Assembly: GCF_001984155.1 (NCBI RefSeq)
Contig: NZ_MTQO01000054.1
Location: 682,001-746,000, forward strand
Source: Actinosynnema sp. ALI-1.44
GTDB lineage: Bacteria; Actinomycetota; Actinomycetes; Mycobacteriales; Pseudonocardiaceae
Length of the DNA stretch: 64,000 bases
Reading direction: 5' to 3'
Shown here: positions 42,810-51,148 of the stretch, piece after piece
How the letters are laid out: each line of letters starts with the position of its first letter
How positions within the stretch are numbered: the stretch's first letter is position 1
Position numbers and translations under genes: made by a program
The notes under the pieces: model-generated
What the model saw: the letters and a program-made list of their open reading frames with translations, nothing else
Told to the model about the DNA's origin: nothing
Databases searched by the model: none

Positions 42810-44305
42810 CGCACGTGCTCCAGCGAGTGGGGGTTCGGCATGGATCGGCCGGTCATCAGCCGGAACTGCCGCGCCACCTCGATCCGCAGCACCTCCCAGC
42901 CGTCGATCACCCGCAGTCGCCGCCTGCGCGCCGCGGCGACGAGCGCGGTCGGCCTGCGGCCGTAGGTCAGGTCGACCAGGATGGTGTCACGCGCCAGCTG
43001 CCCCAGCGGGAACAGCAACTCGTCACGGACCGGGGTGGCGTGCACGATCAACGAGTAGTCGCCGGGTACGAAGCGGTTGAGCGGCACGTAGTCGAGACCG
43101 AGCAGCCGCGCCGCCCGCATGCCCCGGTCCGGCCCGCGGTTGACCAGCGTGGGTGTCACGCCGAACCGCAGCAGGCCCGCCGCGGCCCCACGCCCGGCGC
43201 CACCGCAGCCGACGACCGCCGCCTTCCGCCCGGTGAGCCGGATCCCGGCCCGGCCGAGCGCGCCGACGACGCCGATCGGGTCAGTGGTGTGCGCCCGCCA
43301 GCCGGATTCGGTTCGTACCAGCACGTTCGCCGCGCCCGACCCGGCCGCGGCGGCGCTGGTCACCTCGCCCAGCCGCAGTGCGGCCTCCTTGTACGGCGCC
43401 ACAATGGTCGCGCCGTCGAGGGGGAAACCGAGCTCCGCGAGACCGCTTGTCAGGACACGCCAGGTGGTCAGGAAGTCCCTCGTCGCGATGGGCAGGTACA
43501 ACCCCGGGTAACCGATCGCCCGGTACGCGCTGTTGTGCATCCTCGGTGACAAGGAGGTGTGCACCGAACGGCCGACGATGCCGTACAGCCGCCGGACCAG
43601 CGGCACATCGGGGAACGGGTAGTCCCTGATCAGCCGTTCGATCGACGGCGCTTCCTCGGGACGGCCGCCGATCTGGCCGTACACCACCGGTGCGCCGAGC
43701 AACGGCGCCAGCAACCGTCCACATGAGCCGGTCTCGCCCACGCTGAACGCGGTGACGTCGGTCCGGTTGACCGAACGCAGCAGCCGCAGCGGAGCCAGGG
43801 CGTGCTCCGCGGTGGCGGCGTGGGTCACCAGCAAGTACCGCCGTGCCGCTACTTCGGCCATCTGGTTGAACTTGCCGTGCAGCCCGGCGAGGTCCATACC
43901 ACTCGCGCCGCCTGCCGAGCTCAGGCCGTACCACGCGAGAACGCGCTGGTGCGGTGGGATCGCGGACAGCAGCCGCGGGGTGGTGTCCCTGCCGACCTCC
44001 AGTTCGATCAGGTCGTAGTGCTGTGCCGCGGCGATCATCCGCTGTTCGCGCTGCTCGCAGCTGCCCGCGTACACACCGCCAGCGCCCATGCCGCGCAGGC
44101 TGTAGGTCAGTTCGCCGGACACGTGGTCGCGCAGCGTCATCGGGTCGACGTCACCGATGACGTCCGCCCTGACCTCGAGACCACCGCCCACCTTGTTGAG
44201 CAGCCGCAGTTCCTCGGCCGACCGGGACAGCGGACCGGTCAGCGAGGCGACCGGTACGCACGTCCGGCAAGGCCGGATCGGTTCAGGCCTGGACACGTCG
44301 GGCAT
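42806..44305 (-). CDS. Fused type I dehydroquinase-like / shikimate dehydrogenase-like protein
   Basis: A 499-residue fusion. Residues about 10-230 resemble type I 3-dehydroquinate dehydratase ('TCVPVASL', 'GLEVRADVIGD', 'TYSLRGMGAGG', 'RLLAPLLGAPVVYGQIG'), but the Schiff-base Lys appears replaced ('YLLVTHAAT' where 'DIVKIATTAT' is expected) and the catalytic His is not found. Residues about 240-499 form a shikimate/quinate dehydrogenase ('GIVGRSVHTSLSPRMHNSAY', catalytic Lys in 'VAPYKEAAL', Rossmann 'VVGCGGAGRGAAAG'). Layout is that of plant DHD/SDH. Start MPDVSRPEP is only 19 bases from the divergent nitroreductase start. Confidence 0.75.
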   Translation of the reverse strand: MPDVSRPEPIRPCRTCVPVASLTGPLSRSAEELRLLNKVGGGLEVRADVIGDVDPMTLRDHVSGELTYSLRGMGAGGVYAGSCEQREQRMIAAAQHYDLIELEVGRDTTPRLLSAIPPHQRVLAWYGLSSAGGASGMDLAGLHGKFNQMAEVAARRYLLVTHAATAEHALAPLRLLRSVNRTDVTAFSVGETGSCGRLLAPLLGAPVVYGQIGGRPEEAPSIERLIRDYPFPDVPLVRRLYGIVGRSVHTSLSPRMHNSAYRAIGYPGLYLPIATRDFLTTWRVLTSGLAELGFPLDGATIVAPYKEAALRLGEVTSAAAAGSGAANVLVRTESGWRAHTTDPIGVVGALGRAGIRLTGRKAAVVGCGGAGRGAAAGLLRFGVTPTLVNRGPDRGMRAARLLGLDYVPLNRFVPGDYSLIVHATPVRDELLFPLGQLARDTILVDLTYGRRPTALVAAARRRRLRVIDGWEVLRIEVARQFRLMTGRSMPNPHSLEHVR

Positions 44306-44324
44306 CGCGACCACAATCCAAACC

Positions 44325-45014
44325 ATGCTGCCGGAGAACTGGGAGGCCTTCGCCGACGTGCTGGCGCGGAGGCACTGCAAGAGATCCTTTGTGGACATGC
44401 TGGTGCCCGTGGACGTGATCGAGCGGGTGCTCGTCGCGGCAGCGGGCGCGCCGTCGTCGCGCAACAGCCAGCCATGGCGGGTGTCCGTCGTGACCGGGGG
44501 CGTCAAGCAGGCGCTTGCGGACGCGTTGTGCGCCGAGTTCGACCGGGGTGTCCCGCCGCACCCCGGCTACGCCAACAGGCTGCCGGTCACCGACGACGTG
44601 ACCGAACGCCGTGCTCGTGATGCTGCGCAAGGGGTCCTGGCGGCCAAGGGGATCCACCGGTTCGACGAGCCTGCGCGACGCGCCCACCTGCGGGACAACC
44701 TCGCGTTCTACGGCGCACCGGTGGAGATGGTGTTCCACCTGCCCGGCGCGTCCCCGCCCGGCGTGTTTCTCGAGACGGGGCTGTTCCTGCAGAACGTCAT
44801 GCTCGGGTTGGTCGCGTGTGGACTGGGCAGCTGCCCGCAGTTCAGCGTCGCCGGGTACCCCGACGTGATCTCCTCGGTACTCGGCCTGGCAGACGACCGG
44901 GTGGTCGTCTGCGGTCTCGCCGTCGGCTACCCGGACGAGTCCGCCGAGGTGAACCGGTTTCATCCAGCTCGGGCGGAGATCGACGAGTACGTGCGGTGGC
45001 ACGGGGCCGGATGA
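44325..45014 (+). CDS. Nitroreductase-family flavoprotein
   Basis: A 229-residue FMN-dependent nitroreductase-fold protein with 'RHCKRSFVDMLVPVDVIERVL', the FMN-binding 'AGAPSSRNSQPWRVSVV' block and 'VMLGLVACGLGSCPQFSVAGYPD'. It reduces nitro, quinone or enone groups with NAD(P)H in characterised members; no substrate is evident. It diverges from the AroD-AroE-like gene with almost no room for separate promoters, so both must share a tight control region. Confidence 0.85.
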   Translation: MLPENWEAFADVLARRHCKRSFVDMLVPVDVIERVLVAAAGAPSSRNSQPWRVSVVTGGVKQALADALCAEFDRGVPPHPGYANRLPVTDDVTERRARDAAQGVLAAKGIHRFDEPARRAHLRDNLAFYGAPVEMVFHLPGASPPGVFLETGLFLQNVMLGLVACGLGSCPQFSVAGYPDVISSVLGLADDRVVVCGLAVGYPDESAEVNRFHPARAEIDEYVRWHGAG

Positions 45015-45400
45015 CGACATCTGTGTGACATGTGCGCGCGTCAAGGTGCTCTCCTCCAGTTGCAGGGGAACGGGAGTGGTAACGCGCGGCACGTGCTCAC
45101 CCTGTCACGTACACGCGGGGTATGAAGTTGTCGACGACGGCCACGATCGATCCGTGACCCGGAAATGTCTGGCGCAGTTGAGTTTCGCACAGTGTGCGCC
45201 TGTTCGCTTGCTGGGACAAGAACGTCTTTGCTCTACCTAGGTGTGGTGCGAACCCTAGGTGAAACATCCCATGTCCCTATTTTTCGGTCCACTCCTGCAC
45301 TCTGGCCATTATGGACAAATCTGCTCACCCGAGGCCGGCCTCCGGCTCCGTCGCGGTGGCGCCGTACACGATGTGCGGGAGGAATGACTAGGGTGCGGGT
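45015..45400. other. Gap before the adenosine-deaminase-like gene
   Basis: No gene found in 386 bases. CCTAGGTG occurs twice, near 45236 and 45254, as a direct repeat with an 18-base period, in a stretch of normal composition; a regulatory use is possible. The end carries GGGAGGAATG upstream of the GTG start. Confidence 0.3.
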
Positions 45401-46366
45401 GTGGACGATCTCCGCCAGTTGCCGAAAGCGAATCTGCACCTGCACCTGACCGGCTCGATGCGGCCGGAGACCCTGGTCGAACTGGCCGCCGTGCACGGGC
45501 TGTCTCTGCCTCCCCCGTTCCCGATGGGGGAGGCACACCCGTGGGAGGCGTTCCAGACGCGGTACGACACGGCGCGGGCGGCGATCCGCAGTACGGACGA
45601 CCTGCACCGCGTGGTCACCGAGGCCATCGATGACAACCTCGCCGACGGCTGCACCTGGCTGGAGATCCAGCTCGACCCCACCTCGTACGCGCCGCTGCTC
45701 GGCGGGTTCGAGCCGGTGATCGAGACGGCGCTGGACGCGATGGACGGCAAACCGTGCGGCCTGATCGTGGCGTCCAGCTGGGCCAGGTCGGGCGAGCACG
45801 CCACCGAGCTGGCACGGCTGGCGACTCGGTATACCAAAGTGGTCGGGTTCGGTCTGTCCAATGACGAACGCCGTGGCAGCGTACCCGATTTCGTCGAAGC
45901 GTTCCGGATCGCCACCGACGCGGGACTGATCTCGGTGCCGCACGGCGGTTTCTACACGGAATCGTGGCACGTCAGGGCATGCGTCGACCAGCTGGGAGCA
46001 CGGCGGATCGGCCACGGCCTCACCGCGATGCGTGACGAGCGCACAGTACGACACCTGGCGGACAGGCAAGTGGCGCTTGAGGTTTGTCCGACGTCCTATC
46101 CGCCACTCGGCGTAGCGTCTTACGAATCCCTGCCCATCGGCGATCTGCTCAATGCCGGAGTCCCGGTCGCGCTGGCGTCCGACGACCCGCTGCTGTTCGG
46201 TGCGGGGGTCGTGGCCCAGTACGTGATCGCGCGCGAGGTCATCGGGTTGTCCGACAAGCAACTCGCGGCCATCGCGACACACTCCATCAAGGTGTCCGCG
46301 GCGCCGGAGGACGTCAGGCGGAACACGGTCGAAGCCATCGAAAGCTGGTGTGCCACAATCCACTGA
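45401..46366 (+). CDS. Adenosine deaminase-family protein lacking the catalytic Glu
   Basis: A 321-residue amidohydrolase of the ADA family. Metal-site blocks are present: 'KANLHLHLTGSM' at the N-terminus, a His in 'SVPHGGFYTES', 'RRIGHGLTAM' and 'VALASDDPLLFG'. In adenosine deaminases the third block reads HAGE, with Glu as proton donor; here it is HGGF, so that Glu is missing. Deamination of a purine-like substrate is possible but uncertain. GTG start. Probably co-transcribed with the lipoprotein gene 57 bases downstream. Confidence 0.8.
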   Translation: MDDLRQLPKANLHLHLTGSMRPETLVELAAVHGLSLPPPFPMGEAHPWEAFQTRYDTARAAIRSTDDLHRVVTEAIDDNLADGCTWLEIQLDPTSYAPLLGGFEPVIETALDAMDGKPCGLIVASSWARSGEHATELARLATRYTKVVGFGLSNDERRGSVPDFVEAFRIATDAGLISVPHGGFYTESWHVRACVDQLGARRIGHGLTAMRDERTVRHLADRQVALEVCPTSYPPLGVASYESLPIGDLLNAGVPVALASDDPLLFGAGVVAQYVIAREVIGLSDKQLAAIATHSIKVSAAPEDVRRNTVEAIESWCATIH

Positions 46367-46423
46367 CGCCACACAGTGCAGTGGGAACGACTCATGAAAG
46401 CTCTCGCCCAGAAACAGGGGACG

Positions 46424-47341
46424 ATGTATCGCGTTCTGATCGCAAGCGCGCTCCTTCTCGCCGGGTGCAGCACCGCGTCGTCCGAGACGGCGCCGCCGCC
46501 GCCGCGACGCAATCCCGAGCGGGTGGTACGGATGTCCGGTGGTGAGGCACTCAGCTACGTGCACACCGAGACCGCGTCGCAGGTGCTGTGCAACGCGCTG
46601 CCGGAGGACCGGCTGCGTGTGCTGCTCGGCGTGGACAGCGTCGTGCGCGAACGGGATGCCGGTGGTGTCAAGGGTGTTTGCCGGATCGCCGACAGCAGGC
46701 ACTCCGTCGTCGTCGACCTCAGCCTCAAGCCGGTGCCGGGCGACTTCACCCCGACCGAACAGCTCGGCGGCCGTCCCGCCCAGTACGACACGACCGGCAA
46801 GGCCGTCGTGGACGTCGGGATCGCCGAGACCACCGGATACCGCGCGGGCAGCAAGCGCACGCCGGTCCTGCACGCCGAAGCCAAGCCGGGTCTGCGGGAG
46901 ACCGTCCGCAAGCTGGTGGCCGACCTGGTCCCGGTGCTGGCCAAGCAGACCGACACCCTGCCCGATGTGGACAGCCGCGGCGAGGTCGACTTCGCGGTGA
47001 CGTCGGTGGACGTCGCCGAGTTCGTCGATCTGCCGAAGCCGACGCAGGCGTTGCAGCTGTGCACGGCCGCCAAGGACAGCCTCGGGTTCGTGCCGGTCAG
47101 GGCCACCGAGACCGGCACGTGCACGGTCCGGCAGCCCAGCGGCCGGACGCTCGTGCTCGCTGTGGTGGACGGCCTGGCCAACAACGCGAGCTACACCGCG
47201 AAGGTCCTCGGGCGGCCCGCGCACGTCGACGAGTCCACTGTGGCCGTTCGATTGCGTGACGACAGCAGGCTCGACCTGATGATCGGCGACACCGACCCGA
47301 AGGTCGCCGAGAAGCTCGTCCGCGCGTTGGTTCAGGGATAG
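46424..47341 (+). CDS. Lipoprotein of unknown function
   Basis: A 305-residue secreted lipoprotein: MYRVLIASALLLAGC gives the lipobox with Cys15, followed by a Pro-rich spacer. The start is the ATG that positions the lipobox correctly (ATG at 46394 would add ten residues). Two similar halves of about 130 residues each carry a pair of Cys (around 'QVLCNAL...GVCRIAD' and 'LQLCTAA...GTCTVRQ'), as in actinobacterial DUF3558-like lipoproteins. Function unknown. Its last 10 bases overlap the convergent DUF4873 gene. Confidence 0.75.
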   Translation: MYRVLIASALLLAGCSTASSETAPPPPRRNPERVVRMSGGEALSYVHTETASQVLCNALPEDRLRVLLGVDSVVRERDAGGVKGVCRIADSRHSVVVDLSLKPVPGDFTPTEQLGGRPAQYDTTGKAVVDVGIAETTGYRAGSKRTPVLHAEAKPGLRETVRKLVADLVPVLAKQTDTLPDVDSRGEVDFAVTSVDVAEFVDLPKPTQALQLCTAAKDSLGFVPVRATETGTCTVRQPSGRTLVLAVVDGLANNASYTAKVLGRPAHVDESTVAVRLRDDSRLDLMIGDTDPKVAEKLVRALVQG

Positions 47342-47970
47342 GGGAACGGCGGACGTCCGGATCCGGTGATCCGGACGTTGCCCCACGGGTCGAGTTCGGT
47401 GAGCTTGCCCGTGCGGTCGCGGCCACCGGGAATCCGCACCCGCACGTCGGTGTGGCCGTTCCGGTACAGCGCGGCCACCTCGGGATGCGCGGTGACCCGG
47501 CCGTACCAGCGGTAGCTGCCGTCGATGGGCTGGAGGTGACCCATCAGGTGCACCTCGACACCGATCTCCTTGCCGTCGACGGTCAGCACGGCGGGGCCGC
47601 GGTGGGTTTCGTCGACGTCGCTTTCGAACGGCGTGAAGACGTAGTCGTGCGGGTCCGGTTTGCGCCGGTAGGAGATCCGCGCGAACGGCTGGACCTCGAT
47701 GCGCCGCGCGTCCTGCATGCCCATCATCCGCAGGCAGCGGGCGATGTACCGGAAGTTGTTGTCCTCGAAGCGGAACGCGTTCGGGCCGCGGACCGGCCGC
47801 GGGGTCACGATGATCCGCGCCGCGGTGGTCCGGCCGTTGGGCGCGGTGACCGTCCACATGTCGGTCCGCGTGTCGAACTCGTAGCTGGACTCCCCGTCGA
47901 GCAGCACCACGTCGAAACCGGGCAGCTTGCCTGCCAGCCGGTCGGGCAGGCCGATCAGTGCGACCTTCAC
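47332..47970 (-). CDS. DUF4873 protein
   Basis: A 212-residue protein. The second half matches the DUF4873 pattern: 'RGPAVLTVDGKEIGVEVHLMGHLQPIDGSYRWYGRV...HPEVAALY' (only part shown contiguous in the gene). The first half ('VALIGLPDRLAGKLPGFDVVLLDGE') looks like a degenerate Rossmann segment. The GTG start overlaps the stop of the AurF-type gene. DUF4873 domains recur beside oxygenases in actinobacteria; a partner role is inferred. Confidence 0.75.
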   Translation of the reverse strand: MKVALIGLPDRLAGKLPGFDVVLLDGESSYEFDTRTDMWTVTAPNGRTTAARIIVTPRPVRGPNAFRFEDNNFRYIARCLRMMGMQDARRIEVQPFARISYRRKPDPHDYVFTPFESDVDETHRGPAVLTVDGKEIGVEVHLMGHLQPIDGSYRWYGRVTAHPEVAALYRNGHTDVRVRIPGGRDRTGKLTELDPWGNVRITGSGRPPFPYP

Positions 47971-48848
47971 GCGATGAACCCCGCCTGGCGCCAGCGTTCC
48001 CGTGCCTTGCCGCGGAAGATGCCCTGCTCCTCGAAGAAGCGGCGCAGCTTGTCGAAGCCCTCCTGCTTGGCCTTGCGGAAGTGCGGGTTCGCCGCGGCCT
48101 GGCGGTAGGCCTCGTCGGGGTTCAGCCCGGCGCGGGCGTACAGCCTGCGGTGCATCAGCTGATCGTTGAAGAACTGTCCGCCGAAGCCGATCATCCGGCC
48201 GAGTGATTCCTTCTCCCACCACGACGCGTACCGCATCCGCCGTGCGACGCCTTCGCGCGCCCACTGGATGTGCCTGGCCTCTTCGACGACGTGGATGCGC
48301 ATCATCCGGCGGACGGCGGGCTGCATGCCCGGGTCGTCCATGATCCTGCGCTGCCAGACGTCGAAGATCTCCTCGCCGATCAGCGCACCGACCCACAGGT
48401 TCAGACCACGCAGGCGGCCGGGCAGCTTCCTGGTGATCGCCAGCTGCGCTTTCGGCTGGCGGAAGTACGGCGCGTCGATCTTCTCCATCAGCCTGCCGAA
48501 CATCAGCATGTGCCTGCACTCGTCGCCGATCTCGGTCAGCGCGTAGTGCGTGTGCCGCGCCGTCGGGTCCGCCTCGAAGATCATCCGCAGCAGCGCCTGG
48601 TTGAGCACGTTCTCGAACCAGTGGCCGACGCTGAGCAGGTTCGCCAGCTCGTGCCGGGACAGTTCGATCCGCTGCTCGGGCGTCAGCTCGTGCCACAGTG
48701 GAGTCTCGTAGAGCGTGGAGAGGTGTGGTGGCAGGAAGTACTTGCCTTCCTCCAGCGGCGCGTCCCAGTCGATGTCCACAGCGGAGTCGTACGAGCGCCG
48801 GACCGATCCGTTGAGCAACCGCTGTGCGTTCTGCTCGGTGTCCTTCAT
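47967..48848 (-). CDS. AurF-family diiron N-oxygenase-like protein
   Basis: A 293-residue ferritin-like diiron protein. Metal-binding motifs: a Glu in 'HELANLLSVGHWFENV', 'EIGDECRHMLMFG' (ExxxDExxH-type), 'GALIGEEIFDVW' and 'HVVEEARHIQWARE' (EExxH). This is the AurF p-aminobenzoate N-oxygenase family, which turns aryl amines into nitro compounds. Substrate here is unknown. It forms an operon with the DUF4873 gene and diverges from a TetR gene, its probable repressor. Confidence 0.85.
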   Translation of the reverse strand: MKDTEQNAQRLLNGSVRRSYDSAVDIDWDAPLEEGKYFLPPHLSTLYETPLWHELTPEQRIELSRHELANLLSVGHWFENVLNQALLRMIFEADPTARHTHYALTEIGDECRHMLMFGRLMEKIDAPYFRQPKAQLAITRKLPGRLRGLNLWVGALIGEEIFDVWQRRIMDDPGMQPAVRRMMRIHVVEEARHIQWAREGVARRMRYASWWEKESLGRMIGFGGQFFNDQLMHRRLYARAGLNPDEAYRQAAANPHFRKAKQEGFDKLRRFFEEQGIFRGKARERWRQAGFIA

Positions 48849-48870
48849 CGCGCACCCCTTTACGTCTTCC

Positions 48871-48886
48871 GGGTAAACGTAAACCC
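48871..48886. promoter_or_regulatory. Candidate TetR operator
   Basis: GGGTAAACGTAAACCC, an imperfect palindrome in the 77-base gap between the divergent AurF-type and TetR genes; TTTACG (48859-48864) beside it adds an inverted partner to GTAAAC. Placement suits repression of both genes. Confidence 0.5.
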
Positions 48887-48925
48887 AATGGGTGTCCATG
48901 GTCAACCACGCGGAGATAAACTGGG

Positions 48926-49498
48926 ATGATGGCGGACGACCTGAGGGACCGGATCCTGGCAGCCGCCGAGGCGTGCCTGCTGGAGAGTGCACCCGGCGCC
49001 CGGATCCACGCCGCGATCGCCGAACGGGCGGGTGTGTCCCGCCCGACGGTCTACAAACACGTCGGCGACCAGGACGCCATCGTGATGGCCCTGCTGAAGC
49101 GGGACATGGCCCGGATGTACGCCGTGGCCGAAGCGGAGATCACGAAGACCACATCGCTGCGCGACCGGTTCATCGACATGACTGTGTTCGTGGTCGGCTA
49201 CGCCCGCGACCACGCCCTGCTGCGGAAGGCGTTGCGGGAAGAGCCCGGCTCGGTGCTGCCGTGGTTCACCGTGAACGCCGAACCGGTGATCGAACTGGGC
49301 ATCGAACTCTTCAGCCCGCACGTCAAACAGTCCATTGCGGACGGCCAGTTCCCCGACGTCGACCCGAGGGTGATCGTCGAGTGGTGCTGCCGCCTGATCC
49401 TCTCGCTGATCACCACGCCGGGCACGGTCGAGATCGGCGACCCCGAGCGGCTGCGCCGCTACATAGCGGACCTGCTGGATATCGGCGTGCCACGATAG
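48926..49498 (+). CDS. TetR-family regulator
   Basis: A 190-residue TetR protein with HTH 'AIAERAGVSRPTVYKHVGDQDAIVMALL' at about residues 27-55 and a helical ligand domain. The ATG (a double ATG) lies 77 bases from the divergent AurF-type gene. It likely represses the aurF-DUF4873 operon. The methyltransferase gene starts 5 bases after its stop, so they may share a message. Confidence 0.9.
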   Translation: MMADDLRDRILAAAEACLLESAPGARIHAAIAERAGVSRPTVYKHVGDQDAIVMALLKRDMARMYAVAEAEITKTTSLRDRFIDMTVFVVGYARDHALLRKALREEPGSVLPWFTVNAEPVIELGIELFSPHVKQSIADGQFPDVDPRVIVEWCCRLILSLITTPGTVEIGDPERLRRYIADLLDIGVPR

Positions 49499-49502
49499 CC
49501 GT

Positions 49503-50309
49503 ATGGCTGAAACCAATGTCGAACAGTGGAAGGCGTGGAACGGCGCCGACGGGGACTTCTGGGTGCGACGCGCCGACCGGCTGGACGCGGGCATCGCGAA
49601 CTACATGGAACCGTTCCTGGCCGCGGCCGCGATCCAGCCGTCCGACACAGTGCTCGACATCGGATGCGGAACGGGGACGACGACGAGGCAGGCGGCCGAG
49701 CGCGGTGGCGAAGTGCTCGGGGTGGACCTCTCCGCGCAGATGATCGAGCTGGCGAGACAGCGCTCGGAGGGAGTCGCGGGACTGAGGTACGAGCAGGCCG
49801 ACGCCCAGACCCACGAGTTCGCCGAAGCGGCGTACGACGTCGCCATCAGCCGCAACGGCTCGATGTTCTTCGAAGACCCGGTGGCGGCCTTCGGCAACAT
49901 CCGGCGAGCACTCAAACCGGGTGGCAGGCTGGTCCTGCTCGCCTGGCAGCCGTTGGACGACAACGCGTGGATCAGTACGTTCCGGACAATCATGGCGGCG
50001 GGCCGAGACTTGCCGGAACCCCAGCCGGGCGGGGTGCACGCGTTCTCCCTCAGCGACCCGGACAGGGTGAAGGCGCTGCTCACCGAGGCGGGATTCGCCG
50101 AAGTCAGGCTGACCGGCCTGAACGAGACGATGTACTTCGGGCAAGACCCGCACGACGCCGCGGAGTTCATCAGCAGCCAGTTCGAGAAGATGATCGAACC
50201 GGCCGACCGCGACTCGGTCCGCACCGAACTCGAAGCCGACATGGCAGTACACATGACGGAACGCGGCGTGGAGTACGACTCGGCGGCGTGGCTCATCGAA
50301 GCCGCGTAA
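49503..50309 (+). CDS. Class I SAM-dependent methyltransferase
   Basis: A 268-residue methyltransferase: 'WNGADGDFWVRRADRLD' start, SAM motif 'VLDIGCGTGTTTRQAAERGGEVLGVDLS' and 'LKPGGRLVLLAWQPLDDNAW'. The overall pattern is the Methyltransf_11/25 type common in actinobacteria. Five bases after the TetR stop, so probably co-transcribed. Substrate unknown. Confidence 0.85.
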   Translation: MAETNVEQWKAWNGADGDFWVRRADRLDAGIANYMEPFLAAAAIQPSDTVLDIGCGTGTTTRQAAERGGEVLGVDLSAQMIELARQRSEGVAGLRYEQADAQTHEFAEAAYDVAISRNGSMFFEDPVAAFGNIRRALKPGGRLVLLAWQPLDDNAWISTFRTIMAAGRDLPEPQPGGVHAFSLSDPDRVKALLTEAGFAEVRLTGLNETMYFGQDPHDAAEFISSQFEKMIEPADRDSVRTELEADMAVHMTERGVEYDSAAWLIEAA

Positions 50310-50383
50310 TGGACCGGTCCAGGCGGGCCTGCGATGAGTTTCCGCGCGACGAGTGGTCTACCCGGTGACGACGGAGGTGAACG

Positions 50384-50926
50384 ATGGCGAAGACGCTCTA
50401 CTCGGTGTCGATGTCGGCGGACGGCTTCATCGCCGGTCCCGGCGGGGACATGAGCTGGCTCAAGGACTACCTCGGCCCGAACCCCGCGGTCGACGACCTG
50501 GTCGAACAAGTGGGAGCACTCCTGGTCGGCAACCGCACCTTCGGCGGTGACGACCCCAACAAGGGGACCGAGAGCGAAGGAGAGGCGTTCGGCGGCGGCT
50601 GGTCCGGCCCGCAGTTCGTGCTCGCGCACCACCCACCACCAGAGCCGGTCCCCGGTGTGACCTTCGTGCACGACATCCGCACGGCGGTCGAGGTGTCCAA
50701 GGCGGCGGCGGGGGAGAAGTACGTGAACGTCCTCGGCGCCAACGTCGCACGGGGACTGCTGGAGATCGGTGAGCTCGACGAAGTGCTCACGATGATCGCG
50801 CCGGTGATGCTCGGCGACGGAGTCCGGGTTTTCGACCACCCCGGCGGTGCGCACGTCCGGCTCGAGCGGTTCTCGGTGTCACACGCGGAGCACGCGACGA
50901 ACCTCTGGTACCGCGTGCTGCGGTAG
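50384..50926 (+). CDS. Dihydrofolate-reductase-fold protein (RibD C-terminal family)
   Basis: A 180-residue protein with 'YSVSMSADGFIAGPGGDMSWL' at the N-terminus and 'VNVLGANVARGLLEIGELDEV' and 'APVMLGDGVRVFD' blocks of the RibD_C family. Such stand-alone members are NADPH-dependent reductases of unclear substrate. GGAGGTGAACG precedes the ATG. The last eleven codons and stop codon lie inside a long hairpin. Confidence 0.88.
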   Translation: MAKTLYSVSMSADGFIAGPGGDMSWLKDYLGPNPAVDDLVEQVGALLVGNRTFGGDDPNKGTESEGEAFGGGWSGPQFVLAHHPPPEPVPGVTFVHDIRTAVEVSKAAAGEKYVNVLGANVARGLLEIGELDEVLTMIAPVMLGDGVRVFDHPGGAHVRLERFSVSHAEHATNLWYRVLR

Positions 50927-50940
50927 CCAGAGGTTCGTCG
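50895..50940 (+). terminator. Long hairpin spanning the stop codon of the DHFR-fold gene
   Basis: CGACGAACCTCTGGTACCGC (50895-50914) pairs with 50920-50940 (GCGGTA, then CCAGAGGTTCGTCG) around a 5-base loop with a single bulged G at 50926. Fourteen outer pairs are perfect. The left arm and loop are coding, so the terminator is built into the gene end. Confidence 0.7.
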
Positions 50941-50946
50941 GATGCC

Positions 50947-50984
50947 CGGGTGGCCGGAGCGCCGCCAGTTGTCCCGGCCACCCG
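50947..50984. terminator. Second hairpin between convergent genes
   Basis: CGGGTGGCCGG (50947-50957) and CCGGCCACCCG (50974-50984) are exact 11-bp complements. It follows the first hairpin by 6 bases and could stop transcription of the leftward regulator gene as well. Confidence 0.6.
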
Positions 50985-51148
50985 AGCGGTCTTCCCCGGA
51001 TTACCCGATGGACGAACGAGGTGCCACGGAGGTCTCCAGTGCAGGGGTGGGAGGTACGGCGGCGGCTATCTGTTACGACTTTGTTTAAGGCCTAAATTCA
51101 GGCATGTGCGAAGCGTGCTGTCAATGCCCGATCCCGCTCGCCGGGGCA

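Noticed and set aside
51080-51106. AT-rich TTTAAGGCCTAAA element resembling the MarR-type operator halves at 60920-60945
   Set aside because: It lies between two convergent genes with no promoter to control, and the symmetry is broken by an extra base; judged coincidental or a relic.
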